A stretch of 64,000 nt of DNA from Wuchereria bancrofti (taxonomy: Eukaryota > Nematoda > Chromadorea > Rhabditida > Onchocercidae). Under the pieces are notes generated by a model that saw only the letters and a list, made by a program, of their open reading frames with translations, was not told the DNA's origin and made no database searches. Of the stretch, positions 33,901-48,500 are shown one piece after another; within the stretch, counting starts at the first letter, position 1; each line of letters opens with the position of its first letter. A program made the translations under genes and the position numbers. Where the stretch lies: assembly GCA_005281725.1 (NCBI GenBank), contig SSBO01000012.1, positions 13,128,398 to 13,192,397 on the forward strand. Reading direction: 5' to 3'.

Positions 33901-34157
33901 TCCATACTTTACTTTGTTCTTTGTTTTTTTCTTTTTCGTCCTTTTTTGTTTTGTTTAGTTTTTATAAGAACATAAAGGAAGTGGAAATGAAATCGTTTAA
34001 GTTGCTATGTCTCAAAAAAAAAAAATGGAACGAAACGCTTTCTGCCATTGTTAAACAATTTCTAAATGAGCGTCAAAAAATCATTTTCCAATTTTTCTCC
34101 ATCCATTTATTTAGCTTTCAGTCATTTTTCTCTTAAATTTATAATTTTTTTTTGCAG

Positions 34158-34209
34158 TTTACTTTAAATGATTACTCGTTTTTTTTTACGTTTACTTTAA
34201 ATGATTACT
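34158..34209 (+). repeat. 19-bp direct repeat, 33-bp spacing
   Basis: TTTACTTTAAATGATTACT occurs at 34158 and 34191, in T-rich sequence with no gene. Confidence 0.75.
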
Positions 34210-37200
34210 TATTTTATTTTTTTTGCAGTTTGCAGTACAATTGTTCATTTTTTAGAAAGCTAAAATTCAGTGATTTCTTTTTTTTTTTTTTTTGAAGAGG
34301 TTTTGAAGATAGCGAAAAGCGCTTCTTCTACATACTTTTACAAATCGTTCATTATTGTTTCGTTTTTTGTTTTTTTTTTCCAGTAGTTGAAACTTTTTCA
34401 CAAATTTTCTTCGTTTGCTCAGAAGTAATATTTTCATTTCATTCAATTATAATTTAAAATATATGCCAGTAATGCTTTCAATAGATTTAAATTATATTTT
34501 AATTACATTTAAGTTTCAAATTATTGATTGCTTTGAATCTCTGTATATTATCCTCTGAGAATATTCTTCTATTTAATCTCAGTGATGCAGAATGATGATT
34601 GCAATTGAAAATTTTCCTTCTTTTTTTCTTTTTTTTGTTATTTATTTTTTTATTTATGCCCAAACTTATTTTGTCATTTATGCTCAAACTTAGATTATAT
34701 TCTAAACTTTTGACGAGTTATATCTTAGGTTTAGAAATATTAATTTTACACTTTAATTTTTCTAATAAATATGTTCTACTTATTAATATCATTGCAATTA
34801 CATATTACATATTAATTATTTAATATATAAAATTTTATTTATTGAATTTGCACAATGAAATTCAAAAAAAAAGGAAACGATACTGTAAAATAATACAGAG
34901 TCAAACAATTCATCATTTCCATCTTCTGCCTTCTACCATAACAATTGGATTATAATTTCTTACTTTTAGGAGAATTTAAATTTAACAGATCCGTGGACTT
35001 TGTTTCATTTTAAAATTATTGATTAGATAATTTCATCATACTTTATCATTTATTGCTTCTTCATTTAATTTTTACCAGTAAAATTTTGCAATTGAAATTT
35101 TTTTCGTTTTTTTATTTTTACTTTGTATTTTGAATGAAAAAAAATTTTTGTAGTTTAGAAAAGAATGAAGTCTAATTTGAAGTAAATACTAAGAAAAAAA
35201 AACAAATCATTTAACATATTTATCGAATATGCTTAAATTTATTCAATATTTCACACTTCAACAAAAGAAAGAACATAGTTTAAAGTTATTCAAAAATTTT
35301 GGCTCTTTTTTCAGGATCTTTATTAAATTAATTGAAAGATAAAATTTGAAAAATTTGATAATACTAGTAGATAGTTCACTAATCTGATAATATTAAGTCG
35401 CGAATATTGGATTAATTCATTTTCAGGTTAGGTTGTATAATTTATGAAATAAAATTATTTCAAAATAAATGAATCTTTAGCTAAATGACAAGATTTGAAC
35501 TAATTTAAACCATTTAAAATCAATGTAAAACTGACGCACAATGCAATAAATTTCTAACCTTTTCCATGTATATTTTTATTTCAAAAGCACAATCACTATA
35601 ATAGTGAATAATATTTAAAGAAGGAAATATCTAAATGATATCTCTTATATGAAGTTAGCTAGCACTAATAAAGAAATGATAAGCATTCAAATATATCTAT
35701 AAATATTCTACTAAATGATTTCGATTAGTATTATCACAATTTTTTGCTCTTCATCTTTCTTGCATCAAAAATTTTGTTATTTGTTTTTATTGCTTTCAAA
35801 TTTATGAAAATATTCTTTTAACACTCATTAATAAAATAAATGAGCGAATAGCGAATAGAAATGAAAAAAAATGCTTTTACGCATGATTAATTATTATCAG
35901 TTATAATTATGCTAATTATTAGCATTTACATCAATGAATCAAGAAATCTTATGATATGACTACTTTTTTTGTGGAAGAAAAAAAGGATGAAGTTTTACAA
36001 CTTTTCATCTTACCTAATTAAGGTAAGGTGTAGGATTTTACGTTTTGCGTCATCAGTGATACTACATTTATGATTTTCATACATGAATAATATAAGGCTT
36101 ATTTTCTCATTTTTTTTTTTTAAAAGCTTGAAATAGATATATCAGGTATGATTGATAAGTTTTTTTTAATAATATCGTTTCAAAATGAGATATTCTAAAT
36201 GATGTCAATAAAATGTTCTAAATAAATGATAGCAATTAGGTAAGCAAGTAATTAAATTCCAACATTTGTAATTAAATCTGTTTAGCTAAAAGAATTTGAT
36301 TATATGATTTGTATGCTAATGACTTCAGGTATTTTTTCCTGAGAACGAAATTAATTTTTTGTAAAAAAGAGAAAAGAGAAAATGAAACAGAAAAAATGAA
36401 ACAAAAATTTTACTACGAAATGATATAATTGTTAGAAATTGATTTTTTTCAAATTTATGTAAATTTTAAAGTATCGCTTCCATCTAATATAATAATTTTA
36501 AGAAGACTTTTTTTTCTAAAATTCCAAATTCTAAAATTTAAGGATTTAAATTAAAATTTCAGTTTTTTTTCATACTATGTAGACCGTATACTGAATTTGA
36601 ATTTGATAATATTTCTTTGTGAAAATTTGAGATGTGACAGCTTTTTTGAGATGAGATGTGACAAAAATTTGAGGTGATGGTTTCACCATTGTCAAAATAT
36701 AAAACAACTTTTTATGACCCAAAACATAAAACTTTTTTCTAAACAAATAATTAGCTATAGCAAGAAACTAGAAATTGCTAGAACATTTAAAAATCGAATT
36801 TATTATATCCAAAAAGCTACCAAAAAAAAATTATGAAGAAAAAAACAAAATTTCTTTTTTTACACATCAAAAAAGAAACATAAAACGATTTTTTTTTCTT
36901 TTTTTTAACATTTCACAGTTATTTTATGCCATTACGACTTGGAAAATTTATAATTTTCATTTTTTTTTTTTGATTTTATTTTAATATTCAAGCATTCCTT
37001 CATCGTTTTAAGTACTAGTCAATAAAATTTTCATTCATTCAACTATTGGAAAAAATATTAATAGATAGGAAATTAATAAATCACTTCAAATAATTTTTTT
37101 AAATTACTTCAGTTAAAACAAATTAAATAATGGAAATAATAGCCATAATTACAATTTATCATCTTTTCTCATTCGTAATTTATTTATGTTTTTTTCTTCA

Positions 37201-38913
37201 TCCATTTATATTTCATTTTTTTCTTTTTTTTTGTAATTCATCCTCTTTTAATTACAACATAACAACAAAATTAAATCTAACTACAAATACCGTATGCCAT
37301 TTACTCTTCATTATTAGCATAATGTCATCATTTCTTGTTCATATGATTTATGACATTTGCATGTAAATAAATTAATTGCTTAAGTAATACAAAGAATTTT
37401 ATACTAAGCAATAAAATGTTGTCCAATCAAAAAATTATTTAATATTTTAAAAAAAAACGAAAAATTTTACAAAACTGAAAAGCAAAAGCAAAAATAAACA
37501 AGAAAAAAACACAAAAACAAAACAAAAGGAAAAAAGAGAAAAAAAAATGAAGGAAAAGAAGTTGAATTAGACGAGTTGATGAAATTGGCACAGCTATTCA
37601 ATTACTTTCAATTCGATATCAAAACTAAACTCATCCCATAAATGAATGAATGAATGAAAGCAAATCCAACACTTAAGGCTTTTTTATTCTAGGCTCAAGA
37701 ATATACATCTCAAGAATATAAATATATATTTATATTCATGTATATTTGCTATAAATTTAAACTATCTTAGATATGTTTTTATTGATTTGAAAATAGTCTA
37801 TTTTTTTCATTAACCTAAATTTTTCTTTTTTTATTAGCCCAATTTTTTCCCTCGCTCTTGCTTACTTGATTTGATAGAAAGTGTCAGTTTTTGCAAAGAG
37901 AAAAAAAAAGTTTTCTTTCTTTTCAAATCTCACTTTTTCTTTTTGAAATATGATGAGAAAAGTAAATTTTGTTTGAATAAAAATTTAATCAGAATTTAAT
38001 TTTGAACCTTTTTATTATGTGGCCTTTTATTATTTTTATAAATGATCAAATTCGTTCTGTTTGATAATATTTAGCATTTGAATATTTTTTTAAATTATTC
38101 ATGTGTTACCGATTATATTTGCAACCTAAAGGCCTGATAATAATACCTTTCGATATATCAAGATTCCCAGGCAAGATATATTGAAATTAGTCTGTTAGTA
38201 GGTTACCCAAATGATTTCTTTGATATTTTTTCTACAAATGAACTCGACCACATTTCGATATAATTTCATCCTACCAAAAAATTTGAATACTGCAATAAGA
38301 TACTGATGTTATAACTTAAATTTGATGCAAATATTAATTTATCCGTACTGAAATTTGAATAAGTTTAAAATTACTACAATTATTATTGAGAGGAAAAAGT
38401 ATATTTTTCCTTTGTTCTCGGAATTTTTTATTTCAATTTTAATCGTTTATAAATAATTTATAGAACAAAAAATCATTAAAAAAATAGGAAAAGATGTATT
38501 CAAATTTAAAGTTAACATTTTGAAATACATAATTGGAAATTTTTTGTTCACAACTTCAATGATTCTTAAAAATATAACAAAACAAAATTTTTCATCGATA
38601 AAATTACTTCATTGTTTCCTATATTTTTCAAATTTAATGTTTTCAAAATTTAAAAATTTCAAAGCTTAAAGAATGGAAATAAATAAAATTAATGAATATT
38701 TCAATAATGAAATTCTGAAAGAATAAAATAATTGGTTAAAGGATAAATTTTTCATAGGAAATTTTATAGTATTCTATAAAACTATGAATTATTGGAAAAA
38801 AGAAGATATGATTTCATATGAAATAGTTTTTTTAACTCTTCGCATGGTTATTTTATCATTTTAATCAAAGAAATGAATTTTGTTTTCTTTATGACTCACT
38901 TTTTTTCTTTTTC

Positions 38914-39064
38914 TTGTTAATTAAATGTAATAAAGTTACTTACTTACAAATTAATGATTAATAGTCCTTTACTTTTCTTTTTTTTTTTTTGTTAATTAAA
39001 TGTGATAAAGTTGCTTAGAAAATTATTAGTGATTAATAGTTCTTTATTTATCGCTTTATTCTTT
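38914..39064 (+). repeat. 75-bp imperfect tandem duplication
   Basis: The block starting TTGTTAATTAAATGT at 38914 recurs at 38989 with a few changes, including the 'gattaatagt' segment and following T run. Confidence 0.8.
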
Positions 39065-39586
39065 TTGTTTTTTTCCTTTTTTGCATAGAACTAACTTTTA
39101 TTACTTATAACACTTTATGATAGCAAAATATTCTCAAATTTGTTATTTTTTTTAAAGTAAATTAATTTTTAATGGAAAATGTGATAGAAAAAGATAAGAA
39201 GATAGTATTAGGAAAATTTTTTTCAACAATAACTGTGATATGTAAATACTTAATGCTTTTGCTAAATTTTCAAAAATTTTTTTTGATATGTTTAAGTATT
39301 TATGTTTGTGATATGTTTAATGTTTTTGCAAATTTCGCAAAGAAAAAGATTAAATTCGATATAAAATATTTAATTTTATAGAATTATTATTATAATACAT
39401 TTTCATATTATCAATAATGTTCATTTCAAACTAATGTTATCACCAATTAAACAATTATAATTTTAGCATTGGAACTATTTTTAGTTAGTTTTGCTGATCT
39501 AATAACATTAATTAAAAGGTTAGTTTTGAAATTATTGCTAATAACAGTAACAATAAGAGCGGCAACAATTATTGCTGTGTGTCAAA

Positions 39587-42500
39587 ATGGTAGTTGGACG
39601 ATCAGCGATATTTGCCAAGCCACATCGACAATCACTGATAGCAGCATCTGAGATATCATCCACGACAGCAAAATTTATTTGTCGTCGTGGTGAAACTTCT
39701 AAAGGTGACATTGAAATTTAATTTAATTTGTTTATTTGTCTTTTATTTCATAATTTTTTTTGTTTTTATAAGGATTAATTAAATTTCTTCTTATTTCATA
39801 AATAATAATTAAATTTTGATTTTCTAAAATATAATGAAATTTTTTTCATAATAATATATATGAAATGTTTAAATGTAAAAGTTAGATATATCAAATTAAT
39901 AATAAGTTTTATATGAAATTAAAGACAAATGCAATTCAATTTACTCTTTTTTTTCACAACAACTTCAATATTTTATTTGATATTTGATTTAATTTAATTT
40001 TCAAAGGAAAGAAAATCAGATCCTCTAAATTTTGTCAATTATTTTCTCTCGTTATCTCAATTTCAATTTTAATCGATCAGACTAGTTAAAATAAGTGATC
40101 GATTATCGTATGACATTACTGATGACAATAAACTTTGCTAAATTAAATAAATCTTTCGGTTCATCTATATTTACCTTGAAAATAATATAGTGATTGGAAG
40201 ATAAGACTGCAAGAAATGTATAATAATTCCTAATGTATTATAATTAATGCTAATTAATAATGCTCAAATGAGATTTAAATATTTTTTTGTTTTTCAACTA
40301 AATCAATGCTTCATAACTTCACTTTATTTTATCATCTTATTTTCTCTTATCACTACCAATGAAGCATGATTTAATAATGAAGAAAATTCTACAAATCACA
40401 ACTAATTAACAAAATTAAAACAACACAACAGGAAAAAATTTTTGCTGCATTTTATTTACGGATTAAATAGTTTTAGTTGTGCTAAGAAAAAAAAAACAAA
40501 AGTTGAAAAAAAGGTTTACTTAAGAAAGAGGAAATAAGAAGGAAAGAGAGAGGGAGAGGGAAAGAGAGAGTAAAAAAAAAGATTGCAATGAATGAAAAGA
40601 ATGCGAATAAAATGACTTTGAAATTGTGAGCGACAAGTGGTCACCAATAGATCGACTTAATGTGTTTTTCCTCTTCTTTATCCGCTTTTTCTCCTTTTCC
40701 TTTTCATTTAGTTAACATTATCAAAAAAAAAAAAAAGTGGGAAAAGAAAAAAATCCTTAAAATTTATATTCACTTAAAAGTATCGCGGTAAAATGACTGC
40801 TTAAATGAAGCGATAGCTAATTTCTTGTCCTATCCTATACAGCAACATATATGCTAGTTTAGTTATTTAAACATTTTCACTTCTCCATACAATTTCCTTT
40901 TTATTTATTCATTTGTTTGTTTTTAATTTCCTGAAATTAATCAATTATTAGTTATAAAATTTTAACACATGCACTAACATAAAGAGTAATGCTGTTAGAA
41001 TGAATGATAAATTTCTTTTTGATAACTGAAAAAATACATTATCATTATATTATAAGCGTAATCAGTAGGTTATCAATATGTCATGAACATAATCGAATGA
41101 GCTATCAGTATATCATAAGCATAATTTTTCTATTATCAGTATAATCAATAAGTTGCTAATATATTATAGGTGTAATATATTACTAGTAGAATCGATAAGT
41201 TATATGTTATCCTTTCATTAAACGTTCATAATCATTTGCTAGGAAGTAATATTTATATTGACATTTCATATTTGATCATAATAAATAACTTTTTTTTTTT
41301 TATAACCAAATAATTTCATGTCATTCTATTATTTTTGATATATACCAATTCAAGGTTTAATTCATTTTTTAATTTTGATACAAGGAACTATTTAAACTTA
41401 AATTCATAGATTAAATCAAGTTGCATTAATTTAATCTAGACTCGAAACGACAGTTTTTTAATAATTATTTTATTTAACAAATTGATCACTCATCAATGGC
41501 ATAATTTTGATAAACGAAGCGAAAAAATATTCTTCATTTCGACGACGTTTATTGGAATATATGCAAATATATATTGAATAAAACAATTTGTTTAGTTGTT
41601 TGGTGATACAAATAAGTTATTCTTTGTTTGTGGGAAAAGAATTAGTTGCACGAATAGAAGAAAACAATGAGCAATTGTTGAAATGGAATTGAATGAAATA
41701 GTTTATTTGAGACGTATAAAAATAAGTTGTTGTTGTTTATTTATAGAGGAAAATGGTTTGTTGCACAAAGAGCAAATAATAAGTTGAGTTATTGCGAAAA
41801 TAAAGTTGAATTAAATAATTTGCTTGAGATGCATACAAATAAGTCATTGTTTATTTGTAGAAGAAAATGATTTGTCACGCCAATAGCAAATAACAAGTTA
41901 AATAATTGTGAAAATAAAATTGGATGAAGTAAATGTTAGGGAAATTTTGAAAGATTTTGAAAGAAATGCAAGCGTTAGAGATAATTGTAAAATAATAAAT
42001 ACATTGATTGAATGAATGGAAAAGAATTAATAGATATTGGAGATGGGAAAAAATGATTTAATAAATTGCAATTTAAAGAAATACATTTGATTTGAAACTT
42101 TTGAATGAAATAGAAATTTATATTTTTGGAATTAAATATGGAATAAAGATTTTACAGAAACGAATATGAAAATAATTTTGAAATTTGGAATGTGTTATGA
42201 AATAGGTTTAAAATTTTTTTTTGAGAAATTCTAAAATCAAATATGAAATTAAAAGCATTTTTTTGAGAAATTAATTGCGAAAAAAACTGGAGTAAAATTA
42301 TTTGCAGTATAAGTGAAAAATGCAATAAAATATCTGAATATTATGTTTGACATACTTAGTATTTATGAAATTTGCTAAATTAATTTCTGATAAAATAATG
42401 AACAAGACTAAAACTGAATATGCAAAATATTCAGAATTGGACATGAAAACAACTTTAGAATTGAATTGTAATATGAAACAAGTTTAGAGTTTTTTTTTTG

Positions 42501-45500
42501 AGAAATTTTGAAATTGACTATCAAATTAAATCACTGATAAAAACAAAGTTTCGATTTCTAACAAGAAATATAAACATCATTTCACTCTATTATGATCATT
42601 GTATGATTGATAGTTTTGATGTTAGAATTTGAAAAAAAAAAAAGATTTGCCTTCAATATTGTTTTTCTGTTATTTTTTTTATTCATCGTTTCTAGTTACT
42701 ATAATTCCATGGTTGTTTATTTGTGTTAATTAGATCATTCGCTAGCATTACAATTGTATTCGAGTCATTTGCTTAATACAGATTATTTGATATTAGATGG
42801 TAAAATTTGTTAGTTAAAAAAATGCAAAATATCTTTCAAGAAAATGAAGCAAATAAGGAATTCTATTAAAATGATTGATGTAATAACAGATGAAATTGCA
42901 GAAATATCATATCAAATTCAGGTTAAAGCAAAATTGTATTTAAACTGAAACACTTGATTTAGGCTAAAATTAAATTGAAATTGCATCCTCCCGAAATGAA
43001 TACTAAAATTATGTATAAGATTACGATTAGGAAAAAAATAGAAATGAAAAAAATGTGTAATAAATGATTACTGATGAAGTGATGAAACAAGTATAATGAT
43101 TGAAATTTAATTTTTTTTTTTTTTTTTTTGTAAATGAATTTTACAATTTCTTCACGGAAGTAAATAGAACAAAAAAATCTCGCATGCATAAATAATATTC
43201 TTCACCTTTTTCTTTTTTTTTGTCTATTGATAATTAGAATTGATAAGTAAAAAATCCTTTTTTTTTTTGTAATTTACTACCTATCATTTTAATCAATCAT
43301 CTGTATAACCATTAATTAGCGCATTAAAAATATTGCTCAAAATATTATCTTATTTATTTTATTTTTTCATTTTTTCTTCAAAATAAATTTTACTTTTCTA
43401 AAGCAAAAAAAAACGAAATAATTCTACTCATTTTTTTTTAAATCTTTTTTTAATAAAGGAAAAGCTGAATTTATTCACAAAAAAAAGAAATTTTCTTTTT
43501 TGAAATATTTTTGAAAGGACTCTGAAAAAAAAATATATTATTGATTAAAATGCTATTTGAAAATTTCATTTCTTTTTAACGAGCGAAAATTTTTGCAACG
43601 TAAAATTTTTATCCGATTATTATAGATTGAAGCAAAAAATTTTATTTTAATGAAAAACAATTAATTTAAATGATGCAATGCAGTTGAGTTGATTTTGGAT
43701 GAATGCACTTCGCTTAACAAATAAATTTTCATGGATGGCTTTGTTTTGAAGTCATCCGTAAAATTTCATTTAAAAAAGGTTATTAGCTTAGTTTTAAGCG
43801 TATCATATGAGGGCAGTAAGAATTTTTGCATTCTTTCATTTGAAGGGAAAAAATGCAAATAAGAGAGAGAGAAGGATGAAGGGGAAAAATCTTCGATTTA
43901 TAATTTTATTCTATTTCATCTTCTGTTAAAATTTTCAGATGAAACGGTAGACGAGACTAATTAGTGACACATTAATCTTAGTAAATTTCACGTAAAATAG
44001 TTAAACTTAGTTTTTTTAAGTCTTATTAAATTGAAAGCAAGCAAATTTTCTTCTTTTTTGGTTTTTTTGCTTTGAGAAAAGTTGCTTAAAATGTTAGATT
44101 TGATTAGGGAAATTTATGCAATGATTCATTGAAAATGAAGTAGCATACAATTTCAAATTTACGTTTTAAAGCACATTGTTAAACGCATCTAAAAGCTTTT
44201 CATAATTTATTTAGAATTTTTTTGTCGCTTCTGTGTAAAATTATTGAATTTGATATATTTAGTAATAAAAGTTAACATTAGGAAATATAATATGCATATC
44301 ATTCACGTAAACCAATAAAAAAAACGTCAAATGCGCATAATTAACATAAAGCTGAAATATTGATGATCTAAGTTAATTCCTTTTTCAAGATTTTTTGTAC
44401 AAAAATAGACACTGAAATATTTTTGATGTGAAAGCTGTAAATTTAATTTTGAATTTGTATTTGTTTCAATCTGTATCATCGATCTTATCTAGCAATACAT
44501 AAGTAAAGTATACAGTACATGCTATCTATGCCAATATTAAGCAATAAATTTACAAAGAAAGGCAAAAAGAAAAAAAACATTTCAAAGTTTTAAAAATTTC
44601 GAATTTAAATCATTTATTTTTGCTCTGTTAATTTTGTCACACTTACAGCAATATTTCAAGTATTATATGAAACTATATTTGTACATAAGTAAATTTTGTA
44701 AGTAATAATTAACTATATTTGTAATTAATAATTAAATTTAATCCAACAAATTTTATGAAATATAATAAATAAATTCATTAAATGATTAGTGAAAATAAAA
44801 AGTGATGAAGAAAATTTATAATAAAAATCGTTTTTTTTTGCTACGTTAATTTTGACACATTTTAAAATTTTAAAAATTCCAAATTTAAATCATTTATTTC
44901 TGCTCCACCAGTTTTGTCACAAAAATTTTATTACAAAAACTAAAATTTTAGACAACTTGAAGAAGTTGAGAAAATTTCTTCATGAATGTTACAAATATAC
45001 CATTCATTTGTACATTACATGCAATGAAATCCAATTTACGAGAAAGAGAGAGAGAGAGCGAGAGGGGAGAAAGAGGAAGAGTGAAGATGAAAAGGAAAAG
45101 TATTGAAAAGAAAATAAAATGATCTCCCTTTAGCCCTATTTCCTTTAATTTTTTTTTCGAATCTTTCTAATTTTTGTTTACATAAAATTTACTATTATTA
45201 TTTTATCGTTTATATATGTATGCATTGTCAATTTTTTACCTGTTTTAATAAATATAAATATTTAATATTTGAGTATTTAATCTATAATAGTTCATTTAAT
45301 ATTCTTTGATATATTTTTGCATACAAATATATTTATAAACAATCGATATTTTCTTCATATTTCTCAAAAATGCTTATTCATCCTTTTTATTCCTTAATTT
45401 CATTTCGTTTTCATTCTAAATTCTTGTCATTTGTAATTCTTGTCATCCTATTAATCAAAATTCAAAGCTTATTTAAAATGACTTAAAACTTGATTTAATT

Positions 45501-48500
45501 AAGAATATCCTTATGAAATTATCATATTATATATCTCTTAAATGGGTATATGCATAAAATTTGAATATTCCGACAGGTCATGATAAAAAATTTTTAAAAA
45601 AAATGTATGGAAAAACTTCCTAGAATATAACCAATTATATGAATATTTCTCTTCTAATTAATTAACTCTTTCTTTTTTAGAAAAATTTATTAATTCTACT
45701 AATGTATAACATCAATAAGTAAATTTTTTTAAAGAATGACTGAAAAAAAGACGAAAATTCTTAATAAATGAAAAACTTTTTTCGTTGTTTTTAAACTATT
45801 TCTTCCGTTTTTTGTTTCTTCGTTTTTTTTTTTTTAAATATTATTTATATCAAAAATCAAATCGGAAATTATTTGTGAAAAAAAGGGAAAAAAATTTTTT
45901 TTCTTAGTAACAGTAATTAAATTCATCGTATCGCTGATGCTATTTGACATTCTTGACATAACTTGCAAATGCATGAAACAAAATGCAATTATCTATCGCA
46001 AAAACCTTTTCATTTGTCATTTTCTATCAGAAATGAAAGTAAACCCTGTAAGGCTTATTTAATAATAGGCCTGTAAATGTCATTTTTCCCTTTTCTCCGC
46101 CTTTTTTTCTTTCTGCTTTTTGCTAAGCCTTTCATTAATTTCCTGAAGTAATATTCATTTATATTATTGCCCATTCCATCTTTTCAAAAAAAAAAAAAAA
46201 GAATTTCGGCCAATTTTTTCAAATATTTGATATGAGAAAAGAAAAAAAAGACAAAAAGAAAAAATGAAAGAACGAAAGAAAAAAAAAGCAAAAAGAATGA
46301 TCTTATCTTAATTTCAATCAATCACTAATTTGTCACGCAAAATTTGCATGCAATTCATTTTTAATTACATACTACCATTGTTTACACATCAAACTTGCTT
46401 GATTGCAATTTAATAATTAATCTAAAATATACATTGATGACAACATATTGAGTAAAATATGCTATGGTGCAATTTCCACCTTTGTTTTCTTTTTTTCTTT
46501 GGTCCTTGTTTTTAGAACTAACAATTGTTATGAAACAATTTCACCTAAAAAATTGATCACTGTTTTCTTCTGTGTTTAAATTTTGGTAATTTTAATTTAA
46601 CTTTTAAGTTAAATTAAATATGAGTTATAAAATATGCATGAGCATCACTATTTTTTTTTTTTGATTTTATTGATTTAAGAAAAATTACATTAATATCTCT
46701 GTTTAAAATTTTAAAATTTTAGTAGTAAAAGTTAAAGCTGCAGTTACAATCAATGATTGAAATTATCGAAAAAAAAACGATAATATAATCTTTTCTGATT
46801 ATTTTCTTCCTTTTTTTATTCTTGTAAAATTAATGACTGATTTTGCTATCGAAAAATTTTTTCTCTTGTTAAAAGTCTAAAATCATAAGCCTAAAATGAC
46901 TACCAATTCTGCAAATTTCATCTCATTATAAGATATTAAAATAGATTAAAGGACAAATACCACAAAAATGTTACATAATGAAAAGATTATGAAATGTTCC
47001 AATTTCATTCTAATTTCATTCTGAATTCTTACACTTTAGTTTAAATTTCCCAAAGTACAAATGAGTGGGAAAAAATTAAGTTTTTCAACTAAAGGACTTT
47101 AATCTTCAAAAGTACAAATTGAACAACAACAAAAAAAAAAATGATTTCAAATTCTTAAATATTTACAATTGAGTGAGAAAAAAAAAGAAATTGAAAAAAG
47201 TTATTGTTTGAAATTTTTTTCCTTTTTCTTTTGCATAATTATAAGCTTCAGTCCCTCCATGCAATAACTAATTATTGAACGATTCAATGAAATAAACTAA
47301 TACAAAAGGATTGGATATGTGTAAAAGCTTATAGTACTAAAAAAATCTTTAAATTCAACGATCATATGTGCTAAGTAATAATTTAGCGTTAAATCCGAAG
47401 AATGTTCTCTTTCTCTACTAAATTTTTCTCCCTATCTCCTTCTTCGTTGGCTTCAAATTTCAGCCGCTGACAACTGATAGACTCATTTTGATGAATCTAC
47501 CATTTAATAGTATTAATAACTCAATATTTACATATTTATTTGCTTTTCGATCAGACAATAAGATTTATCCATCATTAATAACTAAAAATGTTGTTTTTAA
47601 ATAAAACAAACTTATCTCAAACTTTTTTACTCTCTTGAAAACAATTAGTGAAATAGTTTTTTGCTGTCTTTCTTTTTCACGGAAAAAAGCACCAAAGGAT
47701 TGATATAAAAGAAACAAAAAGACAAAGGTCATTAATGGGAGAAACTAATTTGAGTGGTTGAATAATTAATTAATTAATTAATTGCATGTTCATACTCATA
47801 TGATTTTATTTCAATTTCCATTTTTCAAATCTTAGTTTTGCCCCAAAATCCGTTTTTTTTTTGCACCGGAATCAAATGAAAATTAATTAATGTTTATGTA
47901 GTATTAATTACAGTAATTTGAAGAATTAATCATTACAAACTGGTTTTTTTCATCCTTTCATATATTATTTATTTATTCTTTTATCAAAATTTATTTTATC
48001 ATTATTTTACGCTAATTAATCCTAACATTTATTAAATACAATTCAAAATTTTCCATTCTAAACCTTTTAATTAATGATTTATACTTTTATTGCTTAAAAA
48101 AGGCAACCGAAAGATATAGAATAAAATAAATTATTACTAAAATGATGCCATTTATCTCTTTTTTAACGATATATGATTAAAGTTAATTGTAATTAAATAG
48201 TTGAAAAAGTATAAGAAGTTAAGCATACTAATTTATCAAAAGAAAAAATGATTCCACGGTTTTTTTAAAAATTTTTTATCAAAATATTGATTACTAAGAA
48301 ATAAATTAAAACATGAAGTGATATTTTTATTAACTAAAGAAACTGTATTTCTTTCTATTCTTTTTTTCTGATGAGTTTTATTTTATTAAACATATAAAAG
48401 AAAGATTTGTTCATATTATCAATTATGTTTCTAATTAATATATTTCAAATTTTTCATTCGCGTAATTTGCATTACGCAAATTTTAGTAAATACAAGCAGC

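Larger units (their letters stand above)
30809..39586. other. Receptor 3' UTR and long intergenic interval
   Basis: An AATAAA at 31505-31510 is the best candidate for the receptor 3' end, about 700 bases after the stop. Beyond that I see T- and A-rich sequence, a GTA/GTG-rich patch near 32220-32300, and local repeats (listed separately), but no exon chain. Frames at 32496-32699 (-), 34599-34823 (+) and 37130-37366 (+) are low-complexity and unsupported. Confidence 0.5.

Noticed and set aside
46591..46618. AT-only 13-bp hairpin as a microRNA precursor
   Set aside because: Too short and too AT-rich; pre-miRNA stems are about twice this length.
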